A stretch of DNA of 64,000 bases from Nocardia speluncae NBRC 108251 (GCF_001613245.1 NZ_BDBZ01000002.1:496001-560000), one strand, 5' to 3'; counted from the stretch's first letter, positions 17,006-25,536 are shown. Numbers and translations are program-made. Notes: generated by a model not told the origin, from the sequence alone.

Positions 17006-17518
17006 TCAGCCCGCACCGCCGAGGGTCAGCACGACCAGCGGCATGGGCCGGTCGACCTTGGACTGGTAATCCGCCAGCAGGGGGTTGTCGGCCAGTGCCC
17101 AGGCCGCAAACTCGTCGTAGTCCGCGCCTTCGAGCACCGTGCCGGTCGCCTGGTAGGTCTTGTCCCGGAGCTCGACAGTGACCTGGGGATTCGCCTTGAT
17201 GTTGTACCACCAGGCCGGGTACTTGTCTTCGATGAACGAGCTCACGAACATGACGCTGCCCCGGTACAGGGGCCCCAGCGGAGTCGTGTGCCGTTTGCCG
17301 CTCTTGGCTCCCGTGGTGGTGAGCAGGATGAGGTCCCCGCCCGCATAGGCACCGCCCACCTTGCCCGAGTTCTCCCGGAACTCCTCGATCACATCGTCGT
17401 TCCAGTTGGCGATGCCGCCCTCCTGGTCCCACGCCTGGTTCCACGGCGCGTCCGGATCGTTGTAGTCGGTGATGTCGACCTGACCCGGCCGATCCGCAGT
17501 CGCTTCGGTTTCGCTCAT
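17006..17518 (-). CDS. Nitroreductase/deazaflavin-dependent oxidoreductase (Ddn/FDOR-A family)
   Basis: A 170-residue split-beta-barrel protein: LILLTTTGAKSGKRHTTPL and YPAWWYNIKANPQVTVEL are the hallmark stretches of F420-dependent Ddn-type proteins (the SGKxR loop contacts F420 phosphate). M. tuberculosis Ddn reduces quinones and activates nitroimidazoles. Here the product probably uses F420H2 on an unknown acceptor. ATG at 17518. The upstream 341-base gap (17519-17859) contains only a palindrome, listed separately. Confidence 0.9.
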   Translation of the reverse strand: MSETEATADRPGQVDITDYNDPDAPWNQAWDQEGGIANWNDDVIEEFRENSGKVGGAYAGGDLILLTTTGAKSGKRHTTPLGPLYRGSVMFVSSFIEDKYPAWWYNIKANPQVTVELRDKTYQATGTVLEGADYDEFAAWALADNPLLADYQSKVDRPMPLVVLTLGGAG

Positions 17519-17712
17519 GATTCGAGTGTGTCGCGGAATTAGGCCAGTTTCCGTCCTGAATCAAACAGAACCGTGCCCTCATTGCACCCGCCGGGTATGT
17601 CCGAAGGTGTTGCAGTCCGTTCCGGCCGGTCGCAGAGTCCGATCCGGCGGTCACACACTCGGGCACCGTTCAGTCGGGTGGCGGGTCCGCAATCCCGGCT
17701 CGGTCAGGGCGC

Positions 17713-17729
17713 GTGCGGTGGCACCGCAC
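17713..17729. promoter_or_regulatory. Perfect 17-bp palindrome in a long gap
   Basis: GTGCGGTG-G-CACCGCAC is a perfect dyad, about 195 bases upstream of the Ddn-like start and about 130 bases beyond the stop of the MBL-fold gene. It may be an operator or part of a termination structure. Nothing else is evident in 17519-17859. Confidence 0.4.
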
Positions 17730-17859
17730 ACTCAGGATGCAGTTCGCGAGGAGCCAGAAGGTGCCGCGATGCCGGACATCGATCGTCGACCGCCGCGGCA
17801 TTCGGGGTGGCGAAACTCCCGGGCCGCCGTTGCCTCTGGGGACGGATTGAATCCGCAGG

Positions 17860-18978
17860 TTACACGGACGCCGGGTCCGGGGTGACGATGGTGCCGTAGT
17901 CGAGTCCACCGTGACTGTAGGTGGGCACGACGGGCCATTGGCGTTTCCACGGCGCGCATTCCGAGGACGGGATGATCTGCAGCCAGCGCGGGTCGCGCGG
18001 TGCGTGCGAAGCCAGGGTCTTCTCCTTGACCATCGAGTCGTACTGGTCGAGCGAGTCTTCCAGGGTATTGCCGTTGAGTACGACTTCGCGGCCGTAGAAC
18101 GCCGCTTGCTGTTTGACGCCGGGAATGGTGGACAGTTCGGGCTGCCAACTATCCGGGGCCATCCCGTTTTCCGAGGAGACCCAGACGCCGTCGGGGGTGT
18201 TGAGGACCAGCGAGTGGTTGCCGTCGGTGTGCCCCGGCGTCCACAGCAGGCTCACTCCGACACCGAGTTCGATATCGCCGTCGAAGGTGAGCAGCCGGTC
18301 GCGGGGAACACCGTTCATACCGCCGTCGACGTACCAGGCCCATTGCATCGGGTGCATGGATTCGAAGGTGCCGAGTTCCTTCCGGTGCACGAGCAGTTCG
18401 GCGTTCGGGAACAGCGGTGGCCGCGGCACGGTTTCGCCCTCGATCACCTCGGTACTGCCCATGATCATGCGGACGTCCTGGACGTGGAGGTGGTCGAAGC
18501 TGAGATAGTCGACGTCGTCGTTGCGCAAACCGAGCCGCGGTAGCACCGTATCGGGGTCGTTGTAGTACTTGACGAAGAGTTTCTCGGCGCCGAAGCGCTG
18601 GGAGACGCGCTGCAACTTGCGGTAGAACGGCGCCTCCGCCGAACCGGCCGCCACTGTGGGCTCCCAGACCAGGGTTTTCGGGGCGCCGTCGAATCCTTCG
18701 AACTGGATCACGAACATCCGGTTGATGATCGAGATCATCGGGTTCAGATTGAGTGAATAGCCCTGGAAGGCGAATCGTGCGGGATACGGCGCCGCGGCGA
18801 TATCGAAACTCTTCACGGCCCGCACCTGCCCTTGTGTGAGGAAGCGGGTGCGGTATCGGGTGGCAGCCTCACGGATTGCGGCGAGGCGTTCGCCGCGGGG
18901 CCAGATATCGTGCACGCCCTCGAATTCGGGAATCGGGCGCACCCGATCGATCCCGTGGTTGCCGGTTCCGGTGGTCAT
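17860..18978 (-). CDS. Metallo-beta-lactamase-fold hydrolase
   Basis: A 372-residue protein. The metal motif appears as YLSFDHLHVQD (a variant of HxHxDH with Asp first) and a later WTPGHTDGNHSLVL carries another ligand His. The N-terminal extension (about 140 residues) has no recognised domain and may form a lid. The substrate is unknown; lactonase- or esterase-type chemistry fits the family. The ATG overlaps the stop of the upstream SDR gene and has AGGAG before it. It is probably induced with the SDR through the TetR site at 19854. Confidence 0.8.
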   Translation of the reverse strand: MTTGTGNHGIDRVRPIPEFEGVHDIWPRGERLAAIREAATRYRTRFLTQGQVRAVKSFDIAAAPYPARFAFQGYSLNLNPMISIINRMFVIQFEGFDGAPKTLVWEPTVAAGSAEAPFYRKLQRVSQRFGAEKLFVKYYNDPDTVLPRLGLRNDDVDYLSFDHLHVQDVRMIMGSTEVIEGETVPRPPLFPNAELLVHRKELGTFESMHPMQWAWYVDGGMNGVPRDRLLTFDGDIELGVGVSLLWTPGHTDGNHSLVLNTPDGVWVSSENGMAPDSWQPELSTIPGVKQQAAFYGREVVLNGNTLEDSLDQYDSMVKEKTLASHAPRDPRWLQIIPSSECAPWKRQWPVVPTYSHGGLDYGTIVTPDPASV

Positions 18979-19832
18979 TGTTCGTCTCCTGGGGTGTCGG
19001 TGGGAGTGAGTACGTCACGCTCGTATTTCGCACGCGAGGAACGGTCCGTGCCCAGCGCCGCGACTTGATTCGGGACCATCCGCCGCAATACCGCCGCCCG
19101 CAGCACGTCGGGCAGAATCCCGACGGCGCGGACCAGCGGTCCCACATACCGCGGGATGGTCACCTCGAATTTGGGGCGGGCGATGACACCGGCCACCGCC
19201 CGGGCGACATCGTGTGGAGTGAGCATCGTGACCGGCCCCGCCGAGGTGCCGGCGGCCAGCTCGGTATCGACCACGGTCGGCATCACCACCGACAGTTCGA
19301 CGCCGCTGCCGCGGAGCTCGGTGCGGACCGCGCTCAGGTAGCCGTACACACCGTGTTTGGTCGCCGCATAGGTCGCCTCTCCCGCCGGGGCGAGTTTGGA
19401 AGCCGCGGAAGCGACGGTGACGATATGCCCCCGGCCACGGGCGCGCATCCGGGGCGCGGCCAAACGGACGCCGCGGATGACACCGTGCAGATTGACCTCG
19501 AGCTGCCGCTGGGTCGCCCGCTCGGGTTCCTCGTCGAACCTGCCGGCCCACATCACGCCCGCGTTGTTGACCAGCACGTCGATCCGTTGCCAGCGCTGTT
19601 CGACCGCGTCGAGGAATTGGAGGAAGGACGCTTCGTTCCCGACATCCAGTGCGAACCCTGCCGCTGCACCGGGCAGTCGGGCGGCAACGGTCGCGGCATG
19701 CTCCCCGTCCAGATCACCGATCGCTACGTGTGCGCCCGCCGCGGCGAGCTCGGCGGCGATGGCCAGTCCGATCCCCCGGGCAGCGCCGGTCACCGCGACC
19801 ACTCGGCCTCTCAGCTCATTCGTCGAGCGCAC
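18975..19832 (-). CDS. SDR-family oxidoreductase
   Basis: A 285-residue classical SDR: VTGAARGIGLAIA, GDLDGEHA (NAD-type acidic residue), NNAGVMWAGRF, VTVASAASK and YAATKHGVYGY (catalytic Tyr and Lys). It has a long C-terminal tail as in mycobacterial lipid/steroid SDRs. The GTG at 19832 is chosen because GGAAGGAG lies seven bases upstream. The in-frame ATG at 19859 falls inside the predicted operator. It is first in the operon with the MBL-fold hydrolase. Confidence 0.88.
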   Translation of the reverse strand: MRSTNELRGRVVAVTGAARGIGLAIAAELAAAGAHVAIGDLDGEHAATVAARLPGAAAGFALDVGNEASFLQFLDAVEQRWQRIDVLVNNAGVMWAGRFDEEPERATQRQLEVNLHGVIRGVRLAAPRMRARGRGHIVTVASAASKLAPAGEATYAATKHGVYGYLSAVRTELRGSGVELSVVMPTVVDTELAAGTSAGPVTMLTPHDVARAVAGVIARPKFEVTIPRYVGPLVRAVGILPDVLRAAVLRRMVPNQVAALGTDRSSRAKYERDVLTPTDTPGDEQ

Positions 19833-19853
19833 GAGCAGCTCCTTCCGGTTATT

Positions 19854-19871
19854 TGACATGTATTCGTGTCA
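19854..19871. promoter_or_regulatory. TetR operator copy 1
   Basis: TGACATGTATTCGTGTCA: TGACA/TGTCA arms with an 8-base spacer, just upstream of the SDR ribosome site. It closely matches the site at 20631-20648; in one orientation both share TGACATGTA-N4-TGTCA. Confidence 0.75.
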
Positions 19872-19937
19872 GATGGAGTGTGCAGTACGACACGGCGGGG
19901 ACGCAAGGAAATCTCTCGCCGAGCCGGAATATCCGGG

Positions 19938-20579
19938 TTAGCGCTTCAACCCCTCCAGCGCAGCGAGGAACAGCGTTGTACAGACCTCGACGAGCATTTC
20001 GGGCGATTGCCGCGTACCTGTCATCATCCAGTCCACGAGCAGATTGTTGACCGCACCCGAGAGGGCGATCGCGGTCAGCCGCGACCGTTCGGCGGCCGGG
20101 TCGATCCCCTGATCCGCCGACCATACGGAGGCGATCAGGTCGGCGAAGGCACGGAGGACTCCGTGGCGTAATTCCTCGATCTCGGGCGATACGCCCACGA
20201 CCTCGATGAGCACGATCCGAGCGCGGCGCGGGTCCGTGGTGAGGTAACCGACGAATGCCGCCAGTCCGTCGTGGGCGGCTGTGCCGATATCGCCGTCCGC
20301 CGCGTCGATAGCGGCCTGCGTGGAGATACGGAGTTCGGCGACGAGTTCGCCGTACACACCGGCCAAGGCGGCATGGCGGTCGCGGAAGGATTCGTAGAAA
20401 TATCGTTCGGTCAGGCCGGCCGCACCGCAGATCTGTTTGACCGAGGTCGCGGCAAACCCGCTCGTGCCGAACAGTTCCAGTGCCGCGCCGAGAATCGCGG
20501 ACCGCCGGGCCCGCGTGCGCTCGGTGGCGTCCATACCGGAATAGCGGCGGCCGGTACCCCGGTCTCGTGCGGCGGTCAT
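19938..20579 (-). CDS. TetR-family regulator of flanking SDR/MBL operon and esterase
   Basis: A 213-residue TetR protein with HTH AILGAALELFGTSGFAATSVKQICGAAGLTERYFY and a helical effector domain, similar in style to regulators of lipid and steroid genes (the ERYFYESF recognition helix). ATG at 20579 has AAGGAG five bases before it; the longer frame from 20636 crosses the operator. Matching operators on both sides suggest it represses itself, the SDR-MBL operon and the divergent esterase. The effector is unknown. Confidence 0.9.
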   Translation of the reverse strand: MTAARDRGTGRRYSGMDATERTRARRSAILGAALELFGTSGFAATSVKQICGAAGLTERYFYESFRDRHAALAGVYGELVAELRISTQAAIDAADGDIGTAAHDGLAAFVGYLTTDPRRARIVLIEVVGVSPEIEELRHGVLRAFADLIASVWSADQGIDPAAERSRLTAIALSGAVNNLLVDWMMTGTRQSPEMLVEVCTTLFLAALEGLKR

Positions 20580-20630
20580 CGTCGCTCCTTCCGATGCGCG
20601 GTGTTGTCGTGCCATACTGGCGCCAACATC

Positions 20631-20648
20631 TGACAAATGTACATGTCA
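20631..20648. promoter_or_regulatory. TetR operator copy 2
   Basis: TGACAAATGTACATGTCA, extended to CTGACA/TGTCAG at 20630-20649, lies between the divergent TetR and esterase genes. It has the same arms and spacing as the site at 19854-19871. Confidence 0.78.
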
Positions 20649-20677
20649 GATTCGGCCGTCGACCCGAGGGACACGTC

Positions 20678-21700
20678 GTGAACAGTGAAACCGCACCCGC
20701 CGCTCCCCCACCCCAAATATCGGAGCCCGCGGTGAACCTGCACGACGAAGCCGGTCCGGGCACGCGGTTGACGTATGTGCTGGCACGCCTGATCGCCAAA
20801 CAGGGCTATCGGATCTGGCCGCTGAACGATCCCGGTATCCGGGCGCTCGCACGGCTCGACGCCGCGGTCGGCCGGCTGCCGCGACTGCCCGGTGTCATCT
20901 GCTCGGTCACCGAACTCGGCGCGGTGCCCGTGGAGGAGTTCCGGCCCGCATTACCCGCACAGGACGGGTTGACCGGCGCGAGCGTGCTGTACCTGCACGG
21001 CGGCGGCTTCACCTTCTGCGGCGCCGGCACACACCGTCGAGTGGCGAGCAGAATGGCGCAAACCCTGGCCGTCCCGGTGTACTCCGTGCTCTACCGGCAG
21101 CTGCCCGACGGTGGGGTGGGATCCGCGGTTCACGACGCCTACACCGCCTATCGAGCCTTGCTCGATCGCTGCCCGGACCCCGGCAAGCTCGTCCTCGCGG
21201 GTGATTCGTCGGGCGGTTTCCTCGCCGCCAAGATCTGCGAACTGGCCGCGGCCGACGGAGTGCCCGCGCCCGCCGCCTTGATCGGATACTCCCCACACGT
21301 GGACCTCGACGCCGATCGGCGCGACCACGACATCATCGGCCACGACGCCCTCATGCCGGTCTCCGCTTACCGGCGCGCTAAACGGAAGTGGGCCCGCGGC
21401 CCGGTGGCCCCCCGCGGTGCACGCTCGATGCTGGAAGTCGACCCCGCGGCGTTTCCCCCGGCCTTCCTCACCGCGGCTCGAGGGGAGATGTTCGAAGCCG
21501 ACATCCTGGATTTCACCCGGCTCCTCGCCGACGCCGGACGTATCGTCGAAACACATATCTGGCGTGGCCAGATACACGCCTTCCCCGTTCTCGACGCGCT
21601 TTTGCCCGAAAGCCGCGAAGCGATGCGGTTGACCGGCTTATTCCTGCGCGACACCGTATTCGGGGCCGAGAGCACTTCGCGACGAAACCCTCGCCGATGA
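20678..21700 (+). CDS. Alpha/beta hydrolase, hormone-sensitive-lipase (HSL/Lip) family
   Basis: A 340-residue esterase with the oxyanion motif YLHGGGFTFCG, the nucleophile elbow LAGDSSGGFLA, an Asp in the FEADILDF region and the catalytic His in GQIHAFPVLD. The HGGG and GDSSGG pair is diagnostic for the HSL family; M. tuberculosis has many such Lip proteins acting on acyl esters. The start is GTG at 20678 after GAGGGA. It is probably derepressed together with the SDR and MBL hydrolase, suggesting uptake and breakdown of one ester or lactone compound. Confidence 0.9.
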   Translation: MNSETAPAAPPPQISEPAVNLHDEAGPGTRLTYVLARLIAKQGYRIWPLNDPGIRALARLDAAVGRLPRLPGVICSVTELGAVPVEEFRPALPAQDGLTGASVLYLHGGGFTFCGAGTHRRVASRMAQTLAVPVYSVLYRQLPDGGVGSAVHDAYTAYRALLDRCPDPGKLVLAGDSSGGFLAAKICELAAADGVPAPAALIGYSPHVDLDADRRDHDIIGHDALMPVSAYRRAKRKWARGPVAPRGARSMLEVDPAAFPPAFLTAARGEMFEADILDFTRLLADAGRIVETHIWRGQIHAFPVLDALLPESREAMRLTGLFLRDTVFGAESTSRRNPRR

Positions 21701-21711
21701 TCGGCCGCGAT

Positions 21712-22725
21712 TCACCTATCCGCGGCAGACCGTTCCTCGACCGCACGCACCAGTGCCGACGCGAGCAGCGCAACAGCCCGTTCGTCATCGTGAGCCAGTT
21801 GCCGCAGGAGATCCAGCGCGAGAGTTCCCGGCATCTCGGCGAGCGCCTGGGTCAGTCGCGTCCGCACCGCGGGATCGCCCGGGTGCGCAGCGAATTCGGC
21901 GGTCAGCGCGGCCATGATCCGGTCGGCCCATATCGCGTCCTCGGCCAAACCGCCCAGGAATTCGGCCGCCTCGACATCGTTCGGGCCCTCGACAACTGTG
22001 CGGATGAGCTCCGGCACAGCCATCGTTACCCCGCGCGCGCCCAGAGCGAGAGCCGCGTACCGGCGAACCGCCGGATCCTGATCCGTGAGCGCCCCGGCCA
22101 GCGCCCCGGTGGCCTCGGGTAATTCGGCGAGCGCGCGGATCGCACGGCGGCGGAGTTCGGCATCACCGGAACGCAGGCCCGACGCGAGTCCGTCCACCGC
22201 ATTCCCCTCGGACCGGGCGAGGGCCCAGCGCAACGAACCGGCGACGTTCGGATCGGATTCGGCCAGAACGGCAGCAGCCAGCAGTTCGGCGGGCGGCAGC
22301 ACATCCTCGGCCGGGGCCAGGATCGCCTGCTGGCGCCGCGCGGCATACGGCGAACCGAGTCCGTGCAAGAGCTCGACGATATGCAGGACCTCCCGCCAGC
22401 CGGTGGGACCGGCGGCATCGACGCTGCGCAGCCGGTCGAGGAGTTCCTGTTCCCGGTTCAGTCGTTCCCCGGTTTTCCGGATGAGGTCGCCGACCAGCGC
22501 GGACGGGGTGAAGCCGGGATCGTCTAGGGCCCGCCCGATCTCTCGCAGCGACAACCCCAGCGACCGCAGGCCCTCCACGTGGAAGATCCGCCGGATGTCC
22601 TCGGGCGAGTACTCGCGGTAGCCACCCACGGTGCGGCCGGTCGGCCGCACGAGCCCGAGGGAGTCGTAGTGACGGAGCATCCGGGTGCTCACCCCCGAGC
22701 GTCGTGCGACCTCACCGATCAGCAT
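21712..22725 (-). CDS. MerR-family regulator with HEAT-repeat effector domain
   Basis: A 337-residue fusion. Residues 1-70 are a MerR winged helix (IGEVARRSGVSTRMLRHYDSLGLV, then EYSPEDIRRI) and 75-110 the coiled-coil dimerisation helix. From about 130 on there are ALA-rich HEAT/PBS-lyase-type helical repeats (AELRRRAIRALAELPEATGA, DPAVRRYAALALGARG). No metal-binding Cys is visible. Its start overlaps the end of a separate HEAT-repeat protein by seven bases. It probably senses a protein or a large ligand rather than a metal. The stop is 11 bases from that of the convergent esterase. Confidence 0.88.
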   Translation of the reverse strand: MLIGEVARRSGVSTRMLRHYDSLGLVRPTGRTVGGYREYSPEDIRRIFHVEGLRSLGLSLREIGRALDDPGFTPSALVGDLIRKTGERLNREQELLDRLRSVDAAGPTGWREVLHIVELLHGLGSPYAARRQQAILAPAEDVLPPAELLAAAVLAESDPNVAGSLRWALARSEGNAVDGLASGLRSGDAELRRRAIRALAELPEATGALAGALTDQDPAVRRYAALALGARGVTMAVPELIRTVVEGPNDVEAAEFLGGLAEDAIWADRIMAALTAEFAAHPGDPAVRTRLTQALAEMPGTLALDLLRQLAHDDERAVALLASALVRAVEERSAADR

Positions 22726-23402
22726 GCGGCCTCCTCGCCGTCCGGTCCGAGCGCCACCACCCGCCGGGCCGCGTCGACGGCGAGATCGAAGCCGGCGTCC
22801 GGGTCGCGCAGGAGGCGCTGGGTGGCGTTCGCATGTGCCCGCACCGCCGGGTTCCGGCCGATTGCCGCTGCGTCGAGTACAGGCTCGGCCACCTCACCGA
22901 GCGCGACGAACGCCCGGCTGAGACTGAGCTGCACTTCTCGGTCCCCCCGGCCCAATTGTGTGGCCAGTTCCGCGGCCAGCGCACCCTGTTCCGCGTCCGG
23001 CACCAGCACGACGGCGGCCCGCCAGGCAGTGCGCGCGACCTCGTCGTCGGAGTCACGCAGCAATGACCGCGTGATCGCGGGCCACGCGGCGCGGTCACCG
23101 ATCTTCGATAGCGTATGCAGCGCTTGACTGCGCGCCTGCGCGTGACCCGAATCCAGTTCCGCGCGGACTTTCGGCAGCGTAACCTCCGCCGGAAGCCGGG
23201 TCAGGGCCCAGGTGAGCATGTCACGCACGAAGAAGTCCGGTTCGACCGCGCACCGCTGCACCAGCGCGTCGACGAGTTCCGGCGCGGGATGTGTGCCCGC
23301 GGCCAGCGCAGCCTGCAGCCGCGTCGACGAATCCGGGGCGGCCAATGCGCGGAGCAATCGCGTGTTTCCCGAGTCCCTGTGTGTCGTATTGATGGGTACC
23401 AC
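22719..23402 (-). CDS. HEAT-repeat protein, partner of MerR-HEAT regulator
   Basis: A 227-residue all-helical protein of HEAT repeats (PDFFVRDMLTWALTRLP, GHAQARSQALHTLSKIGD, DDEVARTAWRAAVVLVP). It resembles the repeat half of the downstream MerR protein, suggesting duplication or hetero-association. The assigned GTG at 23402 sits directly against the GGAGGT ribosome site, an odd spacing. The only codon at normal spacing is ATC (seven bases), so the true start is uncertain. There is no catalytic motif. Confidence 0.75.
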   Translation of the reverse strand: MVPINTTHRDSGNTRLLRALAAPDSSTRLQAALAAGTHPAPELVDALVQRCAVEPDFFVRDMLTWALTRLPAEVTLPKVRAELDSGHAQARSQALHTLSKIGDRAAWPAITRSLLRDSDDEVARTAWRAAVVLVPDAEQGALAAELATQLGRGDREVQLSLSRAFVALGEVAEPVLDAAAIGRNPAVRAHANATQRLLRDPDAGFDLAVDAARRVVALGPDGEEAAC

Positions 23403-23495
23403 CTCCGACAGCCAGTCAAGACCTTGTCACAGTGAGAAGGTCAAGTACAGAACCATCGGGCCACCACAGGGCACACCGACCACTCCGCAGGGCCG

Positions 23496-24293
23496 TCACT
23501 TCCGGATTCGGTCGTGCTTGTCGGCGAATTCCAGGAAGCGAGGGATAATCACCTCCTGATTCGCCCACAGCAGGTCGTGCCCGATATTCGGGTAGGTCTG
23601 CACCTCGACCGACGGAATGTATTTCCGGGCGCGGGTCGCCCCGATTTCGGGGTCGTTGACCACCGTTTCGGCGCCGAACAGCACCAGCACCGGGACGGTG
23701 ATGGCCGCCAGCTCCTCGTCGGTGAGCAATCGGTCCCAGGGCATCCCGGTCTTGAACTTCAAGCTCGCCATCACCATCGCGAACTCCTCGTCGGTGTGCT
23801 CCACACGGGGTGTCAACCAGGCGTTGAGCTTGCGCATACGCTCGGGAGTGGGACGCATACCGGCGATCAGAAACTTGAACAACAAACTCCACTTCGGCTT
23901 GGCGAAGGTGGCGCCGCCGGGCTCGAACATGGTGAGGCTCGACAAGCGGTCGGAATAGTGGACGCCGACCATGGCGGCCAGCCACGCGCCGAGAGAATTC
24001 CCGGCCAGGTGGATTCGATCCTCGCCGAGTCCGTCGAGAGTCTCGGCTACCCACTTCGCCACGTCGGCACCGTCTCGCACGGGTGCGGTCTGTACACACC
24101 GTCCGGGCCAGCCGATGACATCCGGTGTGTACACCACGCGGTCCCGGGCGAGGTCCTCGATGAACCGGTGCCAGACCAAACCGTTGCCCATGATGCCGGG
24201 AAGCAGAAATACCGGTTCACCCTCGCCGGTTCCGGATTTGCGCACACGCGTGGTCCCGAACGACGTTTCGACGTCGAGGACCGTCGAGGGCAC
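23496..24293 (-). CDS. Alpha/beta hydrolase, apparently interrupted near its 5' end
   Basis: A 265-residue alpha/beta-fold hydrolase from GTG 24293: oxyanion region FLLPGIMGNGLVWH, nucleophile elbow LAGNSLGAWLA, late Asp in LFGAETVVNDPE and His in NIGHDLLW. Upstream the same frame continues to encode a plausible N-terminus (YDAWAQRWPVPSTVLDVE). A good start exists at ATG 24377 with GAGGGGA before it, but codon 6 is TGA (24362-24360). The gene therefore looks disabled by one nonsense change, or re-initiates at 24293 where no ribosome site is visible. Confidence 0.75.
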   Translation of the reverse strand: MPSTVLDVETSFGTTRVRKSGTGEGEPVFLLPGIMGNGLVWHRFIEDLARDRVVYTPDVIGWPGRCVQTAPVRDGADVAKWVAETLDGLGEDRIHLAGNSLGAWLAAMVGVHYSDRLSSLTMFEPGGATFAKPKWSLLFKFLIAGMRPTPERMRKLNAWLTPRVEHTDEEFAMVMASLKFKTGMPWDRLLTDEELAAITVPVLVLFGAETVVNDPEIGATRARKYIPSVEVQTYPNIGHDLLWANQEVIIPRFLEFADKHDRIRK

Positions 24294-24394
24294 CGGCCAG
24301 CGCTGTGCCCATGCGTCGTAGACGCGCAGTGATTCGGCCTTCGCGTTGTCGTTGCTGAATCACCCGACCTTCGGCATGAATATCCCCTCTCAAA

Positions 24395-24420
24395 CTACGA
24401 ACCACTATTGCTGTTCGTAG
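24395..24420. promoter_or_regulatory. Perfect inverted repeat upstream of divergent hydrolases
   Basis: CTACGAAC (24395-24402) and GTTCGTAG (24413-24420) are perfect 8-bp arms with a 10-base spacer, in an AT-richer stretch just before the ribosome site of the leftward hydrolase. It is an operator candidate; no regulator gene is adjacent. The remainder of 24421-24632 shows only a possible promoter. Confidence 0.55.
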
Positions 24421-24567
24421 CATACATACTACATTCAGAGGTATATCGACGCTATCTCTATGAAGATCCGACCGGAGACACACGTTGTGACCGCCACCGA
24501 CAGACGCTGAACCGGACGGCAACAGACGAGTGCGCGTGTGATCGGCATCGGCCCCGAAACAGGGAAT

Positions 24568-24593
24568 GGTTGGCGGATGTTCCGGACGGGTAA
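24568..24593 (+). promoter_or_regulatory. Possible sigma-B/F-type promoter
   Basis: GGTTG, 15 bases, GGGTAA, about 40 bases before the GTG of the downstream hydrolase. It is one base off the GTTT -35 core of sigma-B/F promoters. Compare the better match at 37030. Confidence 0.3.
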
Positions 24594-24632
24594 AAACCCG
24601 TTGTCCATCGCTTCCACACCCCGGGGGGATAC

Positions 24633-25532
24633 GTGCCCGCGACAGCACAGCCTTCGACATCCGGCACCGGCGCACCGACTTTCGTGTTCGTGCACGGCCT
24701 GACCTGCAACAGCTTCTACTGGACACCGGTGGTCCGCGAACTGGCCCTGCTCGGCCACCGGAGCCTGGCTGTCGACCTACCCGGCCACGGCTTGGACGCA
24801 CCGTTTCCGCTGTCGTATCAGGCACCGCAGGACCTCGCCGCATTCACCGTCGCAGACTCGCCACTGGCCGGCATAACAGTGGAGGACAACGTCGCTCATG
24901 TCGTCGATACGGTGCAGCGGGTTCGACAGCACGGCCCGGTCGTCCTGATCGGGCACAGCCTCGGCGGCGTCACGATCGGCATGGTCGCCAACAAGGTCCC
25001 CGAGGCCATCCACCGGTTGGTCTACCTCTCCGCGTTCTGCCCTTCCACGCCCGAGGCCCCCAGCGCCATGGCTTTGGCACAAACTCCCGAAGCAGCCCAG
25101 GGCATCCCGGCCGCGAACCCGGACCATTCGCTGTTCCTCGGGTTGGAGGCGGTTCCCCCGGGCATCATCCGGTTCAACCTGCGTTCGGCCGATATCGAAG
25201 CCCTCGAAGATTTCCGGATGCTCAACATGCCCGAGGCCACCCTGCAACAGACACTGGCCATCCTGAATTTCGGTATGCAGCACGAGGACGGCTCCCACAC
25301 CCAGTTCGCCGATACCCGCGTCCAGCCCGAGACCTGGGGCCGCGTACCCCGCAGCTACATCCGGCTGACCCGGGACAATGTCCTCTCCCCCGCCCTGGTC
25401 ACGAAAATGATCGCCGACGCCGACCGCCTCACTCCCGGCAACCCGTTCGATGTGCACACCTTGGATGCCGGCCACGCCGGTGTCGTGCTCCGGGCGCGCG
25501 AACTGGCGGCCCTGCTCGACCGCTTCGCATGA
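24633..25532 (+). CDS. Alpha/beta fold hydrolase
   Basis: A 299-residue hydrolase: oxyanion FVFVHGLTCNSFYW, VDLPGHGLD, nucleophile elbow LIGHSLGGVTIG and C-terminal His in HTLDAGHAGVVL. It resembles the esterase/salicylate-esterase-like group. There is no signal peptide, so it is cytoplasmic. The GTG follows GGGGGGAT. It is four bases upstream of the DUF1028 gene, so the two plus the following membrane protein form an operon. Confidence 0.88.
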   Translation: MPATAQPSTSGTGAPTFVFVHGLTCNSFYWTPVVRELALLGHRSLAVDLPGHGLDAPFPLSYQAPQDLAAFTVADSPLAGITVEDNVAHVVDTVQRVRQHGPVVLIGHSLGGVTIGMVANKVPEAIHRLVYLSAFCPSTPEAPSAMALAQTPEAAQGIPAANPDHSLFLGLEAVPPGIIRFNLRSADIEALEDFRMLNMPEATLQQTLAILNFGMQHEDGSHTQFADTRVQPETWGRVPRSYIRLTRDNVLSPALVTKMIADADRLTPGNPFDVHTLDAGHAGVVLRARELAALLDRFA

Positions 25533-25536
25533 GGCG

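Noticed and set aside
24360..24362. TGA codon read as selenocysteine in the alpha/beta hydrolase
   Set aside because: It is not at a catalytic position, there is no hairpin evidence, and the family has Arg or similar there; a nonsense change is simpler.
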